Source: an uncultured Clostridia bacterium (GTDB lineage: Bacteria; Bacillota; Clostridia; Oscillospirales; Oscillospiraceae). From it: 61,389 nt of DNA. The notes beneath the pieces are model-generated. The model worked only from the letters and a program-made list of their open reading frames with translations. It did not search any database and was not told the DNA's origin. The position numbers and the translations under genes are program-made. This document shows, in pieces, positions 1 through 8,417 of this stretch (positions are counted from its first letter, which is position 1; the number at the start of each line of letters is the position of its first letter). The stretch spans positions 1-61,389 of the forward strand of contig CAMFBN010000011.1 in the NCBI GenBank assembly GCA_945948535.1. The letters are read 5' to 3'.

Positions 1-79
1 TGTCTCTTCTCTACCTGTTACCTATGTTACTACCCTATACACATTGGGCGCCCGCAACACAACCAATTCGTATTACGAC

Positions 80-98
80 GGGCGGCCAATGGCCGCCC
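80..98. repeat. GC-rich REP-like hairpin
   Basis: An 8-bp perfect inverted repeat (GGGCGGCC / GGCCGCCC) with an AAT loop, embedded in a GGGCGG...CCGCCCCTAC context. A similar hairpin with the CAATA loop follows the blaR1-like gene at 34750-34778, so this looks like a dispersed REP-type or terminator hairpin. I see no gene in the first 303 bases; only this hairpin and a promoter are recognisable. Confidence 0.5.
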
Positions 99-245
99 CT
101 ACAGTGGCATACCTTAATCAGATAAAGAACAATTTATCTCTCAATTTATGATTGTCGTATCTTTTATTATATCATGGAAACGTGCGAAAAGCAACGCTTT
201 CATCAGTTTACATAATACAAATTCGCATTTTTCAGGAATTTTACT

Positions 246-273
246 TTGCATTTTCCCGATATTGTTGTACAAT
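246..273 (+). promoter_or_regulatory. Promoter of the phospholipase C-like gene
   Basis: A -35 box TTGCAT (246-251) and -10 box TACAAT (268-273) are separated by 16 bp. They lie 31 bp before the chosen start codon, with a GAGGTG ribosome-binding site at 292-297. Confidence 0.6.
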
Positions 274-303
274 AGGGAAAACTGTCAAAACGAGGTGATG
301 ACA

Positions 304-1071
304 ATGCCCGCTAATTTCGCCCACTACCGCTTCGGCAAGCTGGCGCTCCCCACACTGCCCGCTTCCGCCCGTCAGTGCATCGGCCGCTTCCGCCGGATGT
401 ACGACATCGGACTGCATGGGCCGGACATTCTGTTCTACTACAATCCCATCATGGAGACCCCTGTGGGCCAGCTGGGCCACAGCTACCATACCTGGAGCGG
501 CCAGAAATTCTTTGAACAGGCCTGTAAACAGGCGGATTCCGAAGCCGCCCGGGCCTATCTGTACGGTCTTTTGGGCCACTACTGTCTGGACTCTCTGTGC
601 CACCCCTATGTGAACCAGCTGGTGGATATCGGCGAGGTTCGGCACATCGCGCTGGAGTCTCAGCTGGAGCGCCGTCTGCTGCTGGCTGATGGAGAAGCCT
701 CCCCCGCCACCTTCGATATGAGCAAGCGACTGAAGCTGACCCGGGGCGAGTGCATGACCGTGGCCCAGTTCTACCCGCCTGCCACCGGCGCGAACATCAA
801 CCGCAGCATGAAGCTCATGCGCCTGTGCACCCATTTCCTCGCCAGCCCCAAGCGGGCCCAGCGAGAAAAACTTCTGGGCCGGGTCAAGCCGGAGCTTTGC
901 GACATCTTCATTCCCGAGGCGGAAAATGAGGACATGTCCCTGTATGTGGACGAGCTGGTGGAGCTGTACGGTCAGGCGCTGGAGCGCTTCCCCCGAATGG
1001 TGGAGGAGCTTCTGGCACATATGAAAGACGGCTCACCCCTGGGCGAGGACTTCGCCCCCACCTTCGGCTGA
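304..1071 (+). CDS. Zinc-dependent phospholipase C family protein
   Basis: A 255-residue protein of the family that resembles the zinc-dependent phospholipase C/S1-P1 nuclease fold (conserved in Clostridia, substrate usually unknown). Evidence is the spread of His and Asp residues expected for zinc ligands: HYRFGKL near the N-terminus, GLHGPDILFYYNP, GHSYHTW and GLLGHYCLDSLCHPY. No signal peptide is visible, so it probably acts in the cytoplasm, unlike clostridial alpha-toxins. Start: the open frame extends back to 148, but GAGGTG at 292-297 sits 6 bp before ATG 304 and too close to ATG 298. The MFS gene follows after 15 bp, so the two are probably cotranscribed. Lipase activity is inference from the family. 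Confidence 0.75.
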   Translation: MPANFAHYRFGKLALPTLPASARQCIGRFRRMYDIGLHGPDILFYYNPIMETPVGQLGHSYHTWSGQKFFEQACKQADSEAARAYLYGLLGHYCLDSLCHPYVNQLVDIGEVRHIALESQLERRLLLADGEASPATFDMSKRLKLTRGECMTVAQFYPPATGANINRSMKLMRLCTHFLASPKRAQREKLLGRVKPELCDIFIPEAENEDMSLYVDELVELYGQALERFPRMVEELLAHMKDGSPLGEDFAPTFG

Positions 1072-1086
1072 TGGGAGAAGAGAGAA

Positions 1087-2370
1087 ATGAAGAAAAAATT
1101 CAAACTCACACCGCTGGAAAAAAGCTGGATTCTCTACGATGTGGGCAATTCCGCCTTCATTCTGCTGGTGGCCACGCTGGTTCCCATTTTCTTTAACGCC
1201 CTGGCGAAAAACGCCGGGCTGAACGACGACCTTTACATGAGCTACTGGGGCTACGCCGGCTCCATCGCCACCATTCTGGTAGCCATTCTCGGCCCCATTT
1301 GCGGCACACTGGCAGACCGCAGAATGAAAAAGCAATTCTTTATTGTGACCATGCTGGCAGGCGTGGCATGCTGCGCAATGCTGGGCTTCGCCCCGGGCTG
1401 GCTGTCCTTCCTGTGCCTGTTCATTCTGGCCCGGGTTGGCTACTCCTCCAGCATTATCTTCTATGACTCCATGCTGCCGGAGGTCACCTCTGACCAGCGG
1501 ATGGACAAGGTGTCCTCCATGGGCTTTGCCTTCGGCTACATCGGCTCCGTGATTCCCTTCATTGTGTGCCTGATTCTGGTGCTGATGCCGGGCACCTTCG
1601 GCCTGACCGCCGGCAGCGCTATGACCATTGCCTTCCTGATCACGGCCCTCTGGTGGATCGGCTGCACCGCCCCTCTGCTGCGGCGCTATCGGCAGACCGC
1701 CTTTGTCGCCGCGGAAAAGAGTCCCCTGTCGGATTCCTTCCGGCAGCTGGGCCGCACCATCCGGGAGGCCAAAAAGGAAAAGCACATTTTCCTGTACCTG
1801 CTGGCTTTTTTCTTCTTCATTGACGGCGTTTACACCATCATCGACATGGCTACCGCCTACGGCACCGCTCTGGGGCTGGATACCACAGGCCTGCTGCTGG
1901 CGCTGCTTGTCACCCAGATCGTAGCCTTCCCCTGCTCCATCGCCTTCGGGCGGCTGTCGGCAAAATACGACACGGGCCTGCTGATCAAGGTGTGCATCAT
2001 CGCCTATACCTGCGTGGTTCTGTTTGCCGTGTTTATGGTCAGCCAGTGGCAGTTCTGGCTGCTGGCGGTGCTGGTGGGTATGTTCCAGGGCGGCATTCAG
2101 GCCCTGAGCCGCAGTTACTTAGGCAAGATCATCCCCCCGGAGCGCAGCGGTGAATTCTTCGGCCTGATGGATATTTTCGGCAAGGGCGCGTCCTTCATGG
2201 GCATGACGCTGGTCTCCGTGGTGAGCCAGCTCACCGCCGGCATCCGGCTGAACGTCTTCGGACTGACCCTGCAGAACGAAAACATTGCCGTTTCCTCCCT
2301 GATTTTTCTGTTTGCCATCGGCTATGCGCTGTTCTGTAAGGCGGATAAGCTGAACAAACATCGCCGTTAA
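1087..2370 (+). CDS. MFS transporter, UMF1/Atg22-like family
   Basis: A 427-residue polytopic membrane protein with about 12 hydrophobic segments. The N-terminus (LEKSWILYDVGNSAF) and the loop between helices 2 and 3 (GTLADRRMKKQ, MFS motif A) match the Atg22/UMF1 branch of the major facilitator superfamily, to which Bacillus YxiO belongs. The second half carries GGIQALSRSYLGKIIPPERSGEFFG (split here only by description: GGIQALSRSY then IPPERSGEFFG), a hallmark of that branch. It sits 15 bp downstream of the phospholipase C-like gene and 22 bp upstream of a GtrII-like membrane protein, suggesting one transcript. Substrate cannot be read from sequence; an efflux role is the usual guess. Confidence 0.85.
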   Translation: MKKKFKLTPLEKSWILYDVGNSAFILLVATLVPIFFNALAKNAGLNDDLYMSYWGYAGSIATILVAILGPICGTLADRRMKKQFFIVTMLAGVACCAMLGFAPGWLSFLCLFILARVGYSSSIIFYDSMLPEVTSDQRMDKVSSMGFAFGYIGSVIPFIVCLILVLMPGTFGLTAGSAMTIAFLITALWWIGCTAPLLRRYRQTAFVAAEKSPLSDSFRQLGRTIREAKKEKHIFLYLLAFFFFIDGVYTIIDMATAYGTALGLDTTGLLLALLVTQIVAFPCSIAFGRLSAKYDTGLLIKVCIIAYTCVVLFAVFMVSQWQFWLLAVLVGMFQGGIQALSRSYLGKIIPPERSGEFFGLMDIFGKGASFMGMTLVSVVSQLTAGIRLNVFGLTLQNENIAVSSLIFLFAIGYALFCKADKLNKHRR

Positions 2371-2392
2371 CCCCCGGAAAGGATGCTTCCCA

Positions 2393-3979
2393 ATGATGAA
2401 ATGGATTCGCGAAAACTGCCTGTCCCCTGCGGAGCCGCTGCGGCAGGAACCGCCCCTTCTCAAAGACCGGCGGCTGTTATTCTGCCTGCTCAGCGTTCTG
2501 TGCTGGGGGCTGGTTGCCCACGGCTACGGGTTTCTGAACTGCAATTTCTCCCATGATTCCCTGAACGCCTTCTATGCCACACCCCGGGAAAACCAGTGGA
2601 AGCTGGAAAACGGACGCTTTATCGTCCCGGTTTACCGGGCGCTGTTCCGGGGCAGCTTCGCCCTGCCCTGGCTTGTGGGTCTGCTGGCACTGGTGTTCAT
2701 CGGCCTGAGTCTGTACCTGATGGCAAGAATGCTGAAGCTTCGCAAGCCCCTGCTTCTGGTGCTGGCCGGCGGAATCCTGACAGTCAACCTGTCGGTCACT
2801 GCCCAGACCGCCACCTATATCCATGAGCTGGACTGCAACTATCTGGCCCTGCTGCTGGCGGTGGCTGCCGTATACCTGTGGTATTTCTATCGGGGCTGGC
2901 TGCCTTTTTTGGGGAGCACCGCGCTGATTTTCCTGTCTCTGGGCATTTATCAGAGCTTTTTTGCCACCGCGGCGGTTCTGATGATTCTGCTGAGCCTGAA
3001 GGAGCTGCATGAGGACGCGGATGTATCCAGCGTATTTCTGCGGGGGCTTCGGGGCATTGGAGCACTGCTTCTGGCGATTGTTGGCTACTGCCTGTTCAAC
3101 GCGATTCTGTGCCGACTGTTCCACCTGGCGCAGCCCTACGCGGCAGCCCAGTCCATCAGCATTCTCACCAGCCTGCCGAGCCTCATTGCGGGCACCTATT
3201 CCGACTTCTTCCAGGCCCTTCACAACCGGGCCTACCCGGATGGCTTCCGATTTGTGCTGTACGCAGTGGATCTGCTGCTGCTGGCGGAGCTTGCTTTTGC
3301 CCTGGCCCAAAAGTGGAAGGAGCCGGTTCGTCTTCTTCTGATGGCTGTTCTGCTGTGCGTAATGCCCCTTGCCATGGATGTCACCTTCGTGCTGACTCAG
3401 GGGGATCAGGTTCATGAGCTGACCTATTACGCCGTATGGATGGTATGGCTGATCTATCTGCTGGTCACTTTCCACCCCGGTATTTGTCCGGTTTCGCGGC
3501 GCTGGCCCAGGGTCGTCTGCGTCTGCCTCGTCGGCATAATCCTGTGGCAGAACGTGGTATTCGCCAACACCGCCTACATGAAAAAGCAGGTCGCTGAAAA
3601 GGCGACCTACTCCACCATCACCCGTGTGCTGGATCGCATTGAGCAGCGGGAGGATTATGTCTACTGCGAGACTCCCGTGGCCTTCATCGGCACCGGCGGC
3701 GGCATCGCATATCCCATGGAATATGGAAATATGCACCGGCTGGTGGGTCTGCACCTGAACGATTCCATCGGCGTGGACATTCCCTTTGACTTCTACAATG
3801 CCTATCGCGCCTATTTCCGCTATGTTCTGGACTATCCCATCATCCTGTGCTGGGAATCCAAATGGTGGGAGCTGCAAAGCAGCGAGAAAGTGGCGCAGAT
3901 GCCCGCCTTCCCCCACCCGGACTGCATCCAGATGATTGACGGGATTCTGGTGGTGAAAATGGGGCCGGATGGTGAATAA
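2393..3979 (+). CDS. Glucosyltransferase-domain membrane protein (GtrII-like)
   Basis: A 528-residue integral membrane protein with about ten to eleven hydrophobic segments (residues ~25-400) followed by a soluble C-terminal domain of ~120 residues. The first outer loop contains NFSHDSLN, typical of the Glucos_trans_II group of polyprenyl-phosphate-sugar-dependent transferases that decorate surface glycans. The second loop has TATYIHELDCNY. Start ATG 2393 is preceded by AAAGGA at 2378-2383; ATG 2396 is an alternative. It is the last gene of the three-gene plus-strand cluster and is followed by a strong bidirectional terminator. The sugar and acceptor are unknown. Confidence 0.75.
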   Translation: MMKWIRENCLSPAEPLRQEPPLLKDRRLLFCLLSVLCWGLVAHGYGFLNCNFSHDSLNAFYATPRENQWKLENGRFIVPVYRALFRGSFALPWLVGLLALVFIGLSLYLMARMLKLRKPLLLVLAGGILTVNLSVTAQTATYIHELDCNYLALLLAVAAVYLWYFYRGWLPFLGSTALIFLSLGIYQSFFATAAVLMILLSLKELHEDADVSSVFLRGLRGIGALLLAIVGYCLFNAILCRLFHLAQPYAAAQSISILTSLPSLIAGTYSDFFQALHNRAYPDGFRFVLYAVDLLLLAELAFALAQKWKEPVRLLLMAVLLCVMPLAMDVTFVLTQGDQVHELTYYAVWMVWLIYLLVTFHPGICPVSRRWPRVVCVCLVGIILWQNVVFANTAYMKKQVAEKATYSTITRVLDRIEQREDYVYCETPVAFIGTGGGIAYPMEYGNMHRLVGLHLNDSIGVDIPFDFYNAYRAYFRYVLDYPIILCWESKWWELQSSEKVAQMPAFPHPDCIQMIDGILVVKMGPDGE

Positions 3980-4003
3980 TACAAAATTCTTTTCTTGCAG
4001 CAC

Positions 4004-4038
4004 AAACCTCCCTGAGAGCGGCGCTCCCAGGGAGGTTT
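4004..4038. terminator. Bidirectional terminator between converging genes
   Basis: An 11-bp perfect stem AAACCTCCCTG / CAGGGAGGTTT with an inner GAGC/GCTC stem. A and T runs on the two sides let it serve both the glucosyltransferase-like gene (plus) and the AraC-type gene (minus). Confidence 0.8.
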
Positions 4039-4066
4039 CTTATGATACTTCCTATGTGCTATGCGC

Positions 4067-5218
4067 TTATCGGACGGATTTGGCGTATTCCGTGGGGGTA
4101 ATGCCGAACTTCTCCTTGAACTGCCGCGAGAAATGGTGCACCGTGGAATATTGCAGCTCCGCGGCGATTTCCGTGAAGTTCAGGTTGTTCTCCCGGATCA
4201 TCTGCTTGCTCTCCTGCAGCTTGATGCGGCGGATATACTCGCCGGGGGATATTTGCAGATTCTTGTGGAACAGCGCCGTGAGATAGCTGGGGCTCACGTC
4301 CACCTGCCGGGCAACCAGCGGCACACTCAGCTTCTCCCGGATGTGGGAGGAAATGAACTGCTGGGCCTGCCGGATGATCTCGTTTTCCGAATGGACGGAA
4401 TTGGCGGTTTGCAGCTTGCCGCCGGTAGGCGCGGTGATCTCCCGCATCAGCATCAGCAGCAGCAGATTCAGCTGGCTGAGAATGATGTCGCCGGAATAGG
4501 CGTCCATCCGCTCCTGCTCCTGGAGCATGGTCTGAAGCAGGGACACCACCTTCTGGGGGGCGGAGAATTTGCGGTTCAGCAGCGGGACAAGGTCAGCCCC
4601 CTGAGTCGTGAAGGACAGGGTGACAAACCGAGGCGCCACACCGATATCGGCGTACTGCATATGCCACTGGCCGGGGCCGTATATCACCAGATCTCCCTGC
4701 TTCAGCAGCAGATCCTGACCGTCCGCCACGGAGTGCAGCGCGCCCTGATCCACATAGGTCAGCTCCGCCATGGGGTGGGACTCACCGGGGAACAGGAAGC
4801 CCTGCTCCTTCTCGTGGTAGAAGAAGGTATACAGCGCGTCCACCTGCAGCTGGTGATGCACTCGCTGACTGTCCGCGCTGCGCTTGCCCACCGGCGCAGG
4901 TGCCTGGGCGCAGGACATTCTGGCGCTGGCTGGCCCAAGGAAGGGGCTGACGCAGAAGTAAACCCCGGATTTGACACATACGGGTTTATCCAGATAGTAG
5001 TCCTGATATTGCTGCCCGTCCAGACTCACGCTCAGCACGCTGGAGCCGGTGCCGTTGGTGAGCCAGGTGTCCGAATCCGCTCGGAAAACAACCGCCTCCG
5101 TCTGGGACAGGGGAAGCGTACTGGCCGTGGATCTATCGAAACCCTTGGCGCTCTGGGACCGCTCGGGCGGTACCGTGCCAAAGCCCTGAAAGGTTACCTG
5201 ATTCAAATTTCGGATCAT
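4067..5218 (-). CDS. AraC family transcriptional regulator
   Basis: A 383-residue regulator. The last ~100 residues hold two helix-turn-helix motifs of the AraC/XylS type (LSVPLVARQVDVSPSYLTALF, then FTEIAAELQYSTVHHFSRQF and ending in FGITPTEYAKSVR; each quoted in parts). The central ~170-250 region (GALHSVADGQDLLLKQGDLV) resembles a cupin ligand-binding domain. The N-terminal ~150 residues form an extra domain that I cannot assign. Start: an in-frame TTG at 5233 lies inside the ribosome-binding site TTGGAGGA, so ATG 5218 is correct. The ribosome-binding site directly follows the T-tract of the obg terminator. No target gene is obvious; AraC-type proteins with cupin sensors usually control carbohydrate genes. 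Confidence 0.88.
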   Translation of the reverse strand: MIRNLNQVTFQGFGTVPPERSQSAKGFDRSTASTLPLSQTEAVVFRADSDTWLTNGTGSSVLSVSLDGQQYQDYYLDKPVCVKSGVYFCVSPFLGPASARMSCAQAPAPVGKRSADSQRVHHQLQVDALYTFFYHEKEQGFLFPGESHPMAELTYVDQGALHSVADGQDLLLKQGDLVIYGPGQWHMQYADIGVAPRFVTLSFTTQGADLVPLLNRKFSAPQKVVSLLQTMLQEQERMDAYSGDIILSQLNLLLLMLMREITAPTGGKLQTANSVHSENEIIRQAQQFISSHIREKLSVPLVARQVDVSPSYLTALFHKNLQISPGEYIRRIKLQESKQMIRENNLNFTEIAAELQYSTVHHFSRQFKEKFGITPTEYAKSVR

Positions 5219-5236
5219 GGCTGATTCCTCCAAAAA

Positions 5237-5272
5237 ATAATAACAGGGTCAAAGTAGCGACCCTGTTATTAT
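5237..5272 (-). terminator. obg-operon terminator abutting the araC-type ribosome-binding site
   Basis: A perfect 14-bp stem (ATAATAACAGGGTC / GACCCTGTTATTAT) with an 8-nt loop. Read on the minus strand it is followed by TTTTTTGGAGGA, so the U-tract runs directly into the Shine-Dalgarno sequence of the AraC-type gene. It lies 85 bp after the obg stop codon. Readthrough past it would be needed for obg-driven expression of the regulator. Confidence 0.85.
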
Positions 5273-5356
5273 ACAAAAGAAAGTCGAAAATGGCAAACAC
5301 TTTTCCGTAAAATAAGCCGTCGCTTTTTATACGAAAGTGGGGTTGCTTTTTTGGTA

Positions 5357-6631
5357 CTAACGCTGGTACTCAAATTCGATATCGTAGATATCCACGGTAT
5401 CGCCGTCGGCAATGCCCAGCTCCTCCAGCCGGGCAAAGAGACCGGCCTTGCGCAGCAGACTGTCAAAGTGGTTCCGGGATTCATAATCGTCAAAATTGAT
5501 GTTCTCCACCAGCCGGGACAGCCACTCGCCGGTGACCATCCAGGTGGAACCGTAGTGCTCGATCTCGAAGGCCGTGGGATCGGCGGGTGCCGCCACCATT
5601 TCCACATACTCCGGCTCGTAGATGGTAACGGGAGGCAGCTCCCGAAGCTTCTGGGCCACCACCCGCATGAGGTTTTTGGTGCCCTGGGTGGTTCCCGCGC
5701 TGATTTCGTAGAGCTCGCAGCCCGCTTCCTCGGCAGCGGCGCGCAGGCGCTCCAAGTTGTCGGAATCCGGCGGCAAAAGGTCACACTTGTTGGCAGCCAC
5801 GATCATGGGCCGGTCGCCAAGGTCAACAGAGTAGCTGTGCAGCTCCTGATTGATGGCTCTGAAATCCTCCACCGGGTCCCGGCCCTCGCTGCCGGACACG
5901 TCCACCACATGCACCAGAAGACGGCAGCGGTCGATGTGCCGCAGGAAGTCGTGGCCCAGCCCTGCGCCCTCCGCCGCGCCCTCGATGATGCCGGGAATGT
6001 CCGCCATGACAAAGGACACGCCCTCGTCCACATAGATGACACCCAGGTTGGGAAACAGAGTGGTAAAATGGTAATTGGCGATTTTGGGCCGGGCGTTGGA
6101 GGTGACGCTCAGCAGGGTGGATTTACCCACATTGGGGAAGCCTACCAGACCCACGTCCGCCAGGAGCTTCAGTTCCAGAATCACGTCCCGTTCCTGGCCC
6201 TTCAATCCTGCCTTGGCGAACCGGGGTACTTGCCGGGTGGGGGTAGCGAAGTGGGCGTTGCCCCAGCCGCCCCGTCCGCCCCGGGCGATGACAAAATCCT
6301 CGCCGGTGGACATGTCCACGATGATCTGGTTGGATTCGGCGTCCCGGACAACGGTGCCCCGGGGCACGTCGATGACGAGATTTTCACCCCGCTTGCCCGC
6401 CATCTTCCGGCCCATACCGTTCACACCGGCACCGGCCTGATACTTGCGCTTATAGCGGAAATCCAGCAGGGTGGACAGGTTGTCGTTGACATGGAGCACC
6501 ACACTGCCGCCGTGACCGCCGTCGCCGCCGTCGGGGCCGCCGGAGGCCACATATTTTTCCCGGTGGAAGGCCACCGCGCCGTCACCGCCCCGTCCGCCGA
6601 TGACGGTGATGCGTACTTTATCTACAAACAT
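5357..6631 (-). CDS. obg: GTPase Obg (ribosome-associated)
   Basis: A 424-residue Obg/CgtA GTPase acting in 50S ribosome assembly and stress signalling. Domain order: glycine-rich Obg fold (residues 1-~158, GGRGGDGAVAFHREKYV... GGPDGGDGGHGGSV), G domain with G1 GFPNVGKST, G2 region TTLFPNLGV, G3 DIPGIIEGA and G4 NKCD, and a C-terminal OCT domain (~340-424) of the type seen in Firmicutes. Start ATG 6631 has GGAGG 5 bp upstream. It is the last gene of rplU-prp-rpmA-obg, the standard order, but a 176-bp heptamer-repeat element lies between rpmA and obg. The operon terminator is at 5237-5272. Confidence 0.97.
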   Translation of the reverse strand: MFVDKVRITVIGGRGGDGAVAFHREKYVASGGPDGGDGGHGGSVVLHVNDNLSTLLDFRYKRKYQAGAGVNGMGRKMAGKRGENLVIDVPRGTVVRDAESNQIIVDMSTGEDFVIARGGRGGWGNAHFATPTRQVPRFAKAGLKGQERDVILELKLLADVGLVGFPNVGKSTLLSVTSNARPKIANYHFTTLFPNLGVIYVDEGVSFVMADIPGIIEGAAEGAGLGHDFLRHIDRCRLLVHVVDVSGSEGRDPVEDFRAINQELHSYSVDLGDRPMIVAANKCDLLPPDSDNLERLRAAAEEAGCELYEISAGTTQGTKNLMRVVAQKLRELPPVTIYEPEYVEMVAAPADPTAFEIEHYGSTWMVTGEWLSRLVENINFDDYESRNHFDSLLRKAGLFARLEELGIADGDTVDIYDIEFEYQR

Positions 6632-6650
6632 AAAAACCTCCAGTTTTCAG

Positions 6651-6826
6651 TTGACAATTGACAATTGACAGTTGACAATTATGGTATCTCCTTCGGAGAT
6701 GAATTAAAAATATATGTCAGGATATCGACCAAACGACGTTCTTTTATCCGAGCATCACCGTTTTTTGCACAATGCCCAAGTATGACATGAAATAATTGTC
6801 AATTGTCAACTGTCAATTGTCAATTA
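6651..6826. repeat. Heptamer-array element A (TTGACAA type)
   Basis: The left arm (6651-6680) is four tandem 7-mers of TTGACAA/TTGACAG. The right arm (6794-6826) is the same array in reverse complement (AATTGTC units). The core begins with a hairpin ATCTCC-TTC-GGAGAT (within 6683-6709) followed by GAATTAAAA. The second hairpin seen in other copies is absent. The element sits inside the ribosomal operon between rpmA and obg. Confidence 0.85.
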
Positions 6827-6874
6827 AAAAGAGCTGCCGCAGGTAGTGTGCGGCAGCTCTTTGCGTTTATTCGC

Positions 6875-7156
6875 TTACTGCTCAGCGTAAACGGAGCACT
6901 GACGGCGATCCTTGCCCTTGCGCTCGAACTTGACGGTACCGTCAACCAGAGCGAACAGGGTGTCATCCTTGCCGATACCAACGTTGGTGCCGGGATGGAT
7001 GTGGGTGCCTCTCTGACGAACCAGAATGTTGCCAGCCAGCACGAACTGACCGTCAGCACGCTTCACGCCCAGACGCTTGGACTCAGAGTCACGGCCGTTC
7101 TTGGTGGAGCCGCCGCCCTTGTGGTGAGCAAAGAACTGAATACCAATCTTCAGCAT
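6875..7156 (-). CDS. rpmA: 50S ribosomal protein L27 (with Prp-cleaved extension)
   Basis: A 93-residue L27. After the N-terminal extension MLKIGIQFF comes [21 protein letters not shown], the conserved start of mature L27 (quoted as [15 protein letters not shown]). In Firmicutes the extension is cleaved by the cysteine protease Prp before the protein can function at the peptidyl-transferase centre. Cleavage here is expected after FF. Start ATG 7156 has GGAGGTG 8 bp upstream; the longer open frame to 7234 is not used. It lies 4 bp after prp. A short AAAAAGAGCTGCCGC...GCGGCAGCTCTTT hairpin after the stop (about 6827-6861) may terminate or attenuate before obg. Confidence 0.97.
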   Translation of the reverse strand: MLKIGIQFFAHHKGGGSTKNGRDSESKRLGVKRADGQFVLAGNILVRQRGTHIHPGTNVGIGKDDTLFALVDGTVKFERKGKDRRQCSVYAEQ

Positions 7157-7160
7157 GGTG

Positions 7161-7484
7161 TTACACCTCCAAAACTTCGATATAATCAGGATAGTCGTCC
7201 CGCAGGGAGCACAGGTACACCAGCATACCGGCAAGCACTGCCTGAATGGTGTCCTCCTCGTCGCAGACTGCGGGGAGGGTCAGGGTGATACGAGCCTGCT
7301 CGTCCTTGACCCGAACCTTGGCATTGGCGCCGCACACATCATTGATGGTGGCCTCCGCCATGGCAACCGCGGCAGACACGGCGGCGCAGACGATGTCGCT
7401 GCCCGATTCCGCGTAGCCGCTGTGACCCGAGATGCTGAATCCATTGATCCGGTCATTCTCGGTGAAAAATTCGCATCTTGTCAT
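7161..7484 (-). CDS. prp: Ribosomal-processing cysteine protease Prp
   Basis: A 107-residue protein encoded between L21 and L27, the invariant place of Prp. It carries the catalytic His21 in [21 protein letters not shown] (quoted as [11 protein letters not shown]) and Cys33 in IVCAAVS. It removes the N-terminal extension of L27. The start codon lies 3 bp after the rplU stop and I see no clear Shine-Dalgarno sequence, so translation is probably coupled to rplU. Earlier names are YsxB/DUF464. Confidence 0.95.
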   Translation of the reverse strand: MTRCEFFTENDRINGFSISGHSGYAESGSDIVCAAVSAAVAMAEATINDVCGANAKVRVKDEQARITLTLPAVCDEEDTIQAVLAGMLVYLCSLRDDYPDYIEVLEV

Positions 7485-7487
7485 AAA

Positions 7488-7799
7488 TTACAGAGCGATC
7501 TTGGTGATCTCCACCTTGGTGTAGGGCTGGCGATGGCCGATGTGGCGCTTCTCGCCCTTCTTGGCCTTGTAGCGGATGATGTCGATCTTCTTGCCCTTGC
7601 CGTTCTTGACGACCTTGGCTTCGACGGTAGCGCCTTCCACCACGGGAGCGCCGATCTTGGTGTTCTCACCATCCAGCACAGCCAGAACCTGATCGAACTT
7701 GACGGCGGCGTCAGCCTCGACGTTCAGCTTCTCGACGAACAGGACGTCGCCCTCAGCCACGGTGTACTGCTTGCCACCGGTAACGATAACTGCTTTCAT
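7488..7799 (-). CDS. rplU: 50S ribosomal protein L21
   Basis: A 103-residue L21, the usual length, with [18 protein letters not shown] at the N-terminus and [14 protein letters not shown] at the C-terminus. An in-frame GTG at 7808 overlaps the Shine-Dalgarno sequence GTAGGTGA, so ATG 7799 is the start. First gene of the rplU-prp-rpmA-(obg) operon, transcribed from a near-consensus promoter at 7890-7918. Confidence 0.97.
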   Translation of the reverse strand: MKAVIVTGGKQYTVAEGDVLFVEKLNVEADAAVKFDQVLAVLDGENTKIGAPVVEGATVEAKVVKNGKGKKIDIIRYKAKKGEKRHIGHRQPYTKVEITKIAL

Positions 7800-7885
7800 T
7801 TGTTTCACCTACTTTATATTGTGTAGTCTCGCTCTTGAGGCGTGGTGTTTTTTGCGCACCAACTTAAGCCCCTTCAATGCGGCTT
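7800..7885 (-). promoter_or_regulatory. Possible L21 autoregulatory leader
   Basis: The ~85-nt 5' leader of rplU can form two small hairpins (AAGCC...GGCTT and GGTG...CACC) before the ribosome-binding site. L21 leaders with such hairpins are known in Firmicutes and are thought to bind L21. I could not match it to the family consensus, so this is an inference from position and structure. Confidence 0.4.
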
Positions 7886-7889
7886 GTCT

Positions 7890-7918
7890 ATTCTACCATT
7901 GGGAAATAAAAAAGTCAA
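7890..7918 (-). promoter_or_regulatory. rplU operon promoter
   Basis: On the minus strand TTGACT (7913-7918), a 17-bp spacer and TAGAAT (7890-7895). It is divergent from the promoter at 7939-7967, with only 20 bp between their -35 boxes. Confidence 0.8.
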
Positions 7919-7938
7919 GAAGTATTTTGGCAGTTTAC

Positions 7939-7967
7939 TTGCGTTTTTCCCACAATTTTGCTATACT
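7939..7967 (+). promoter_or_regulatory. Promoter of the NusG-domain-II gene
   Basis: TTGCGT (7939-7944), 17-bp spacer, TATACT (7962-7967), 49 bp before the GTG start at 8017. Confidence 0.7.
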
Positions 7968-8016
7968 ATCCGGGAAATCCAACTGTGGAATCTGCCGGAA
8001 AGCGAGGTGCCGTTCC

Positions 8017-8376
8017 GTGAAAACCAAAACTTGGATACTGCTTCTGAGCGGGGTGTTTCTGCTCAGCCTGCTGGGCAGTTTTTTCGTCCTTCGCCAGCGG
8101 CCGGACGCCGCCCTTGCCCAAATCTCCAGCGGCAGACAAGTGGTGAAAACGGTAAACCTGCGTGAAAACCAGCAGTTTACCATAACAGCCGAAAACGGCG
8201 GAGTAAACATCATCACCGTGCAAGATGGCAAAATCGCCGTCACCGACGCCACCTGCCCCGACCACTACTGCATGAAACGGGGCTTCCGCGCTTCCGGCAC
8301 GGACATCGTATGCCTGCCGAATCAGCTGGTCATCCACTTCCTCGGCGCGCAAACCGTCGACGCGGAGGCGGGCTGA
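8017..8376 (+). CDS. NusG domain II-containing membrane-anchored protein
   Basis: A 119-residue protein with one N-terminal membrane segment (WILLLSGVFLLSLLGSFFV) and an extracytoplasmic NusG-domain-II (insert) fold: GGVNIITVQDGKIAVTDATC (20 residues shown) followed by DHYCMKRG and IVCLPNQLVI. The three cysteines (in DATCPDHYC and DIVCLP) are typical of the family. Start: GTG 8017 has GAGGTG 7 bp upstream; the frame is open much further but lacks a start signal. In Clostridia this family is often next to rnf or ApbE genes; here it stands alone. The function is unknown. Confidence 0.82.
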   Translation: MKTKTWILLLSGVFLLSLLGSFFVLRQRPDAALAQISSGRQVVKTVNLRENQQFTITAENGGVNIITVQDGKIAVTDATCPDHYCMKRGFRASGTDIVCLPNQLVIHFLGAQTVDAEAG

Positions 8377-8378
8377 CC

Positions 8379-8407
8379 TTGCCCCAATGGGGAAATGGTG
8401 GTATAGT
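8379..8407 (+). promoter_or_regulatory. Promoter of the beta-CASP hydrolase gene
   Basis: TTGCCC (8379-8384), 17-bp spacer, TATAGT (8402-8407). It starts right after the preceding stop codon. The transcript would begin just before repeat element B, so the repeat is in the 5' leader. Confidence 0.55.
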
Positions 8408-8417
8408 AATAGAAAGA

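Noticed and set aside
6651..6826. Heptamer arrays considered as CRISPR.
   Set aside because: Units are 7 bp with no spacers, and arms are inverted copies of each other.
7699..8016. Long N-terminal extension of the NusG-domain-II protein.
   Set aside because: It runs across two promoters and the rplU leader; GTG 8017 has a proper ribosome-binding site and a membrane anchor follows.
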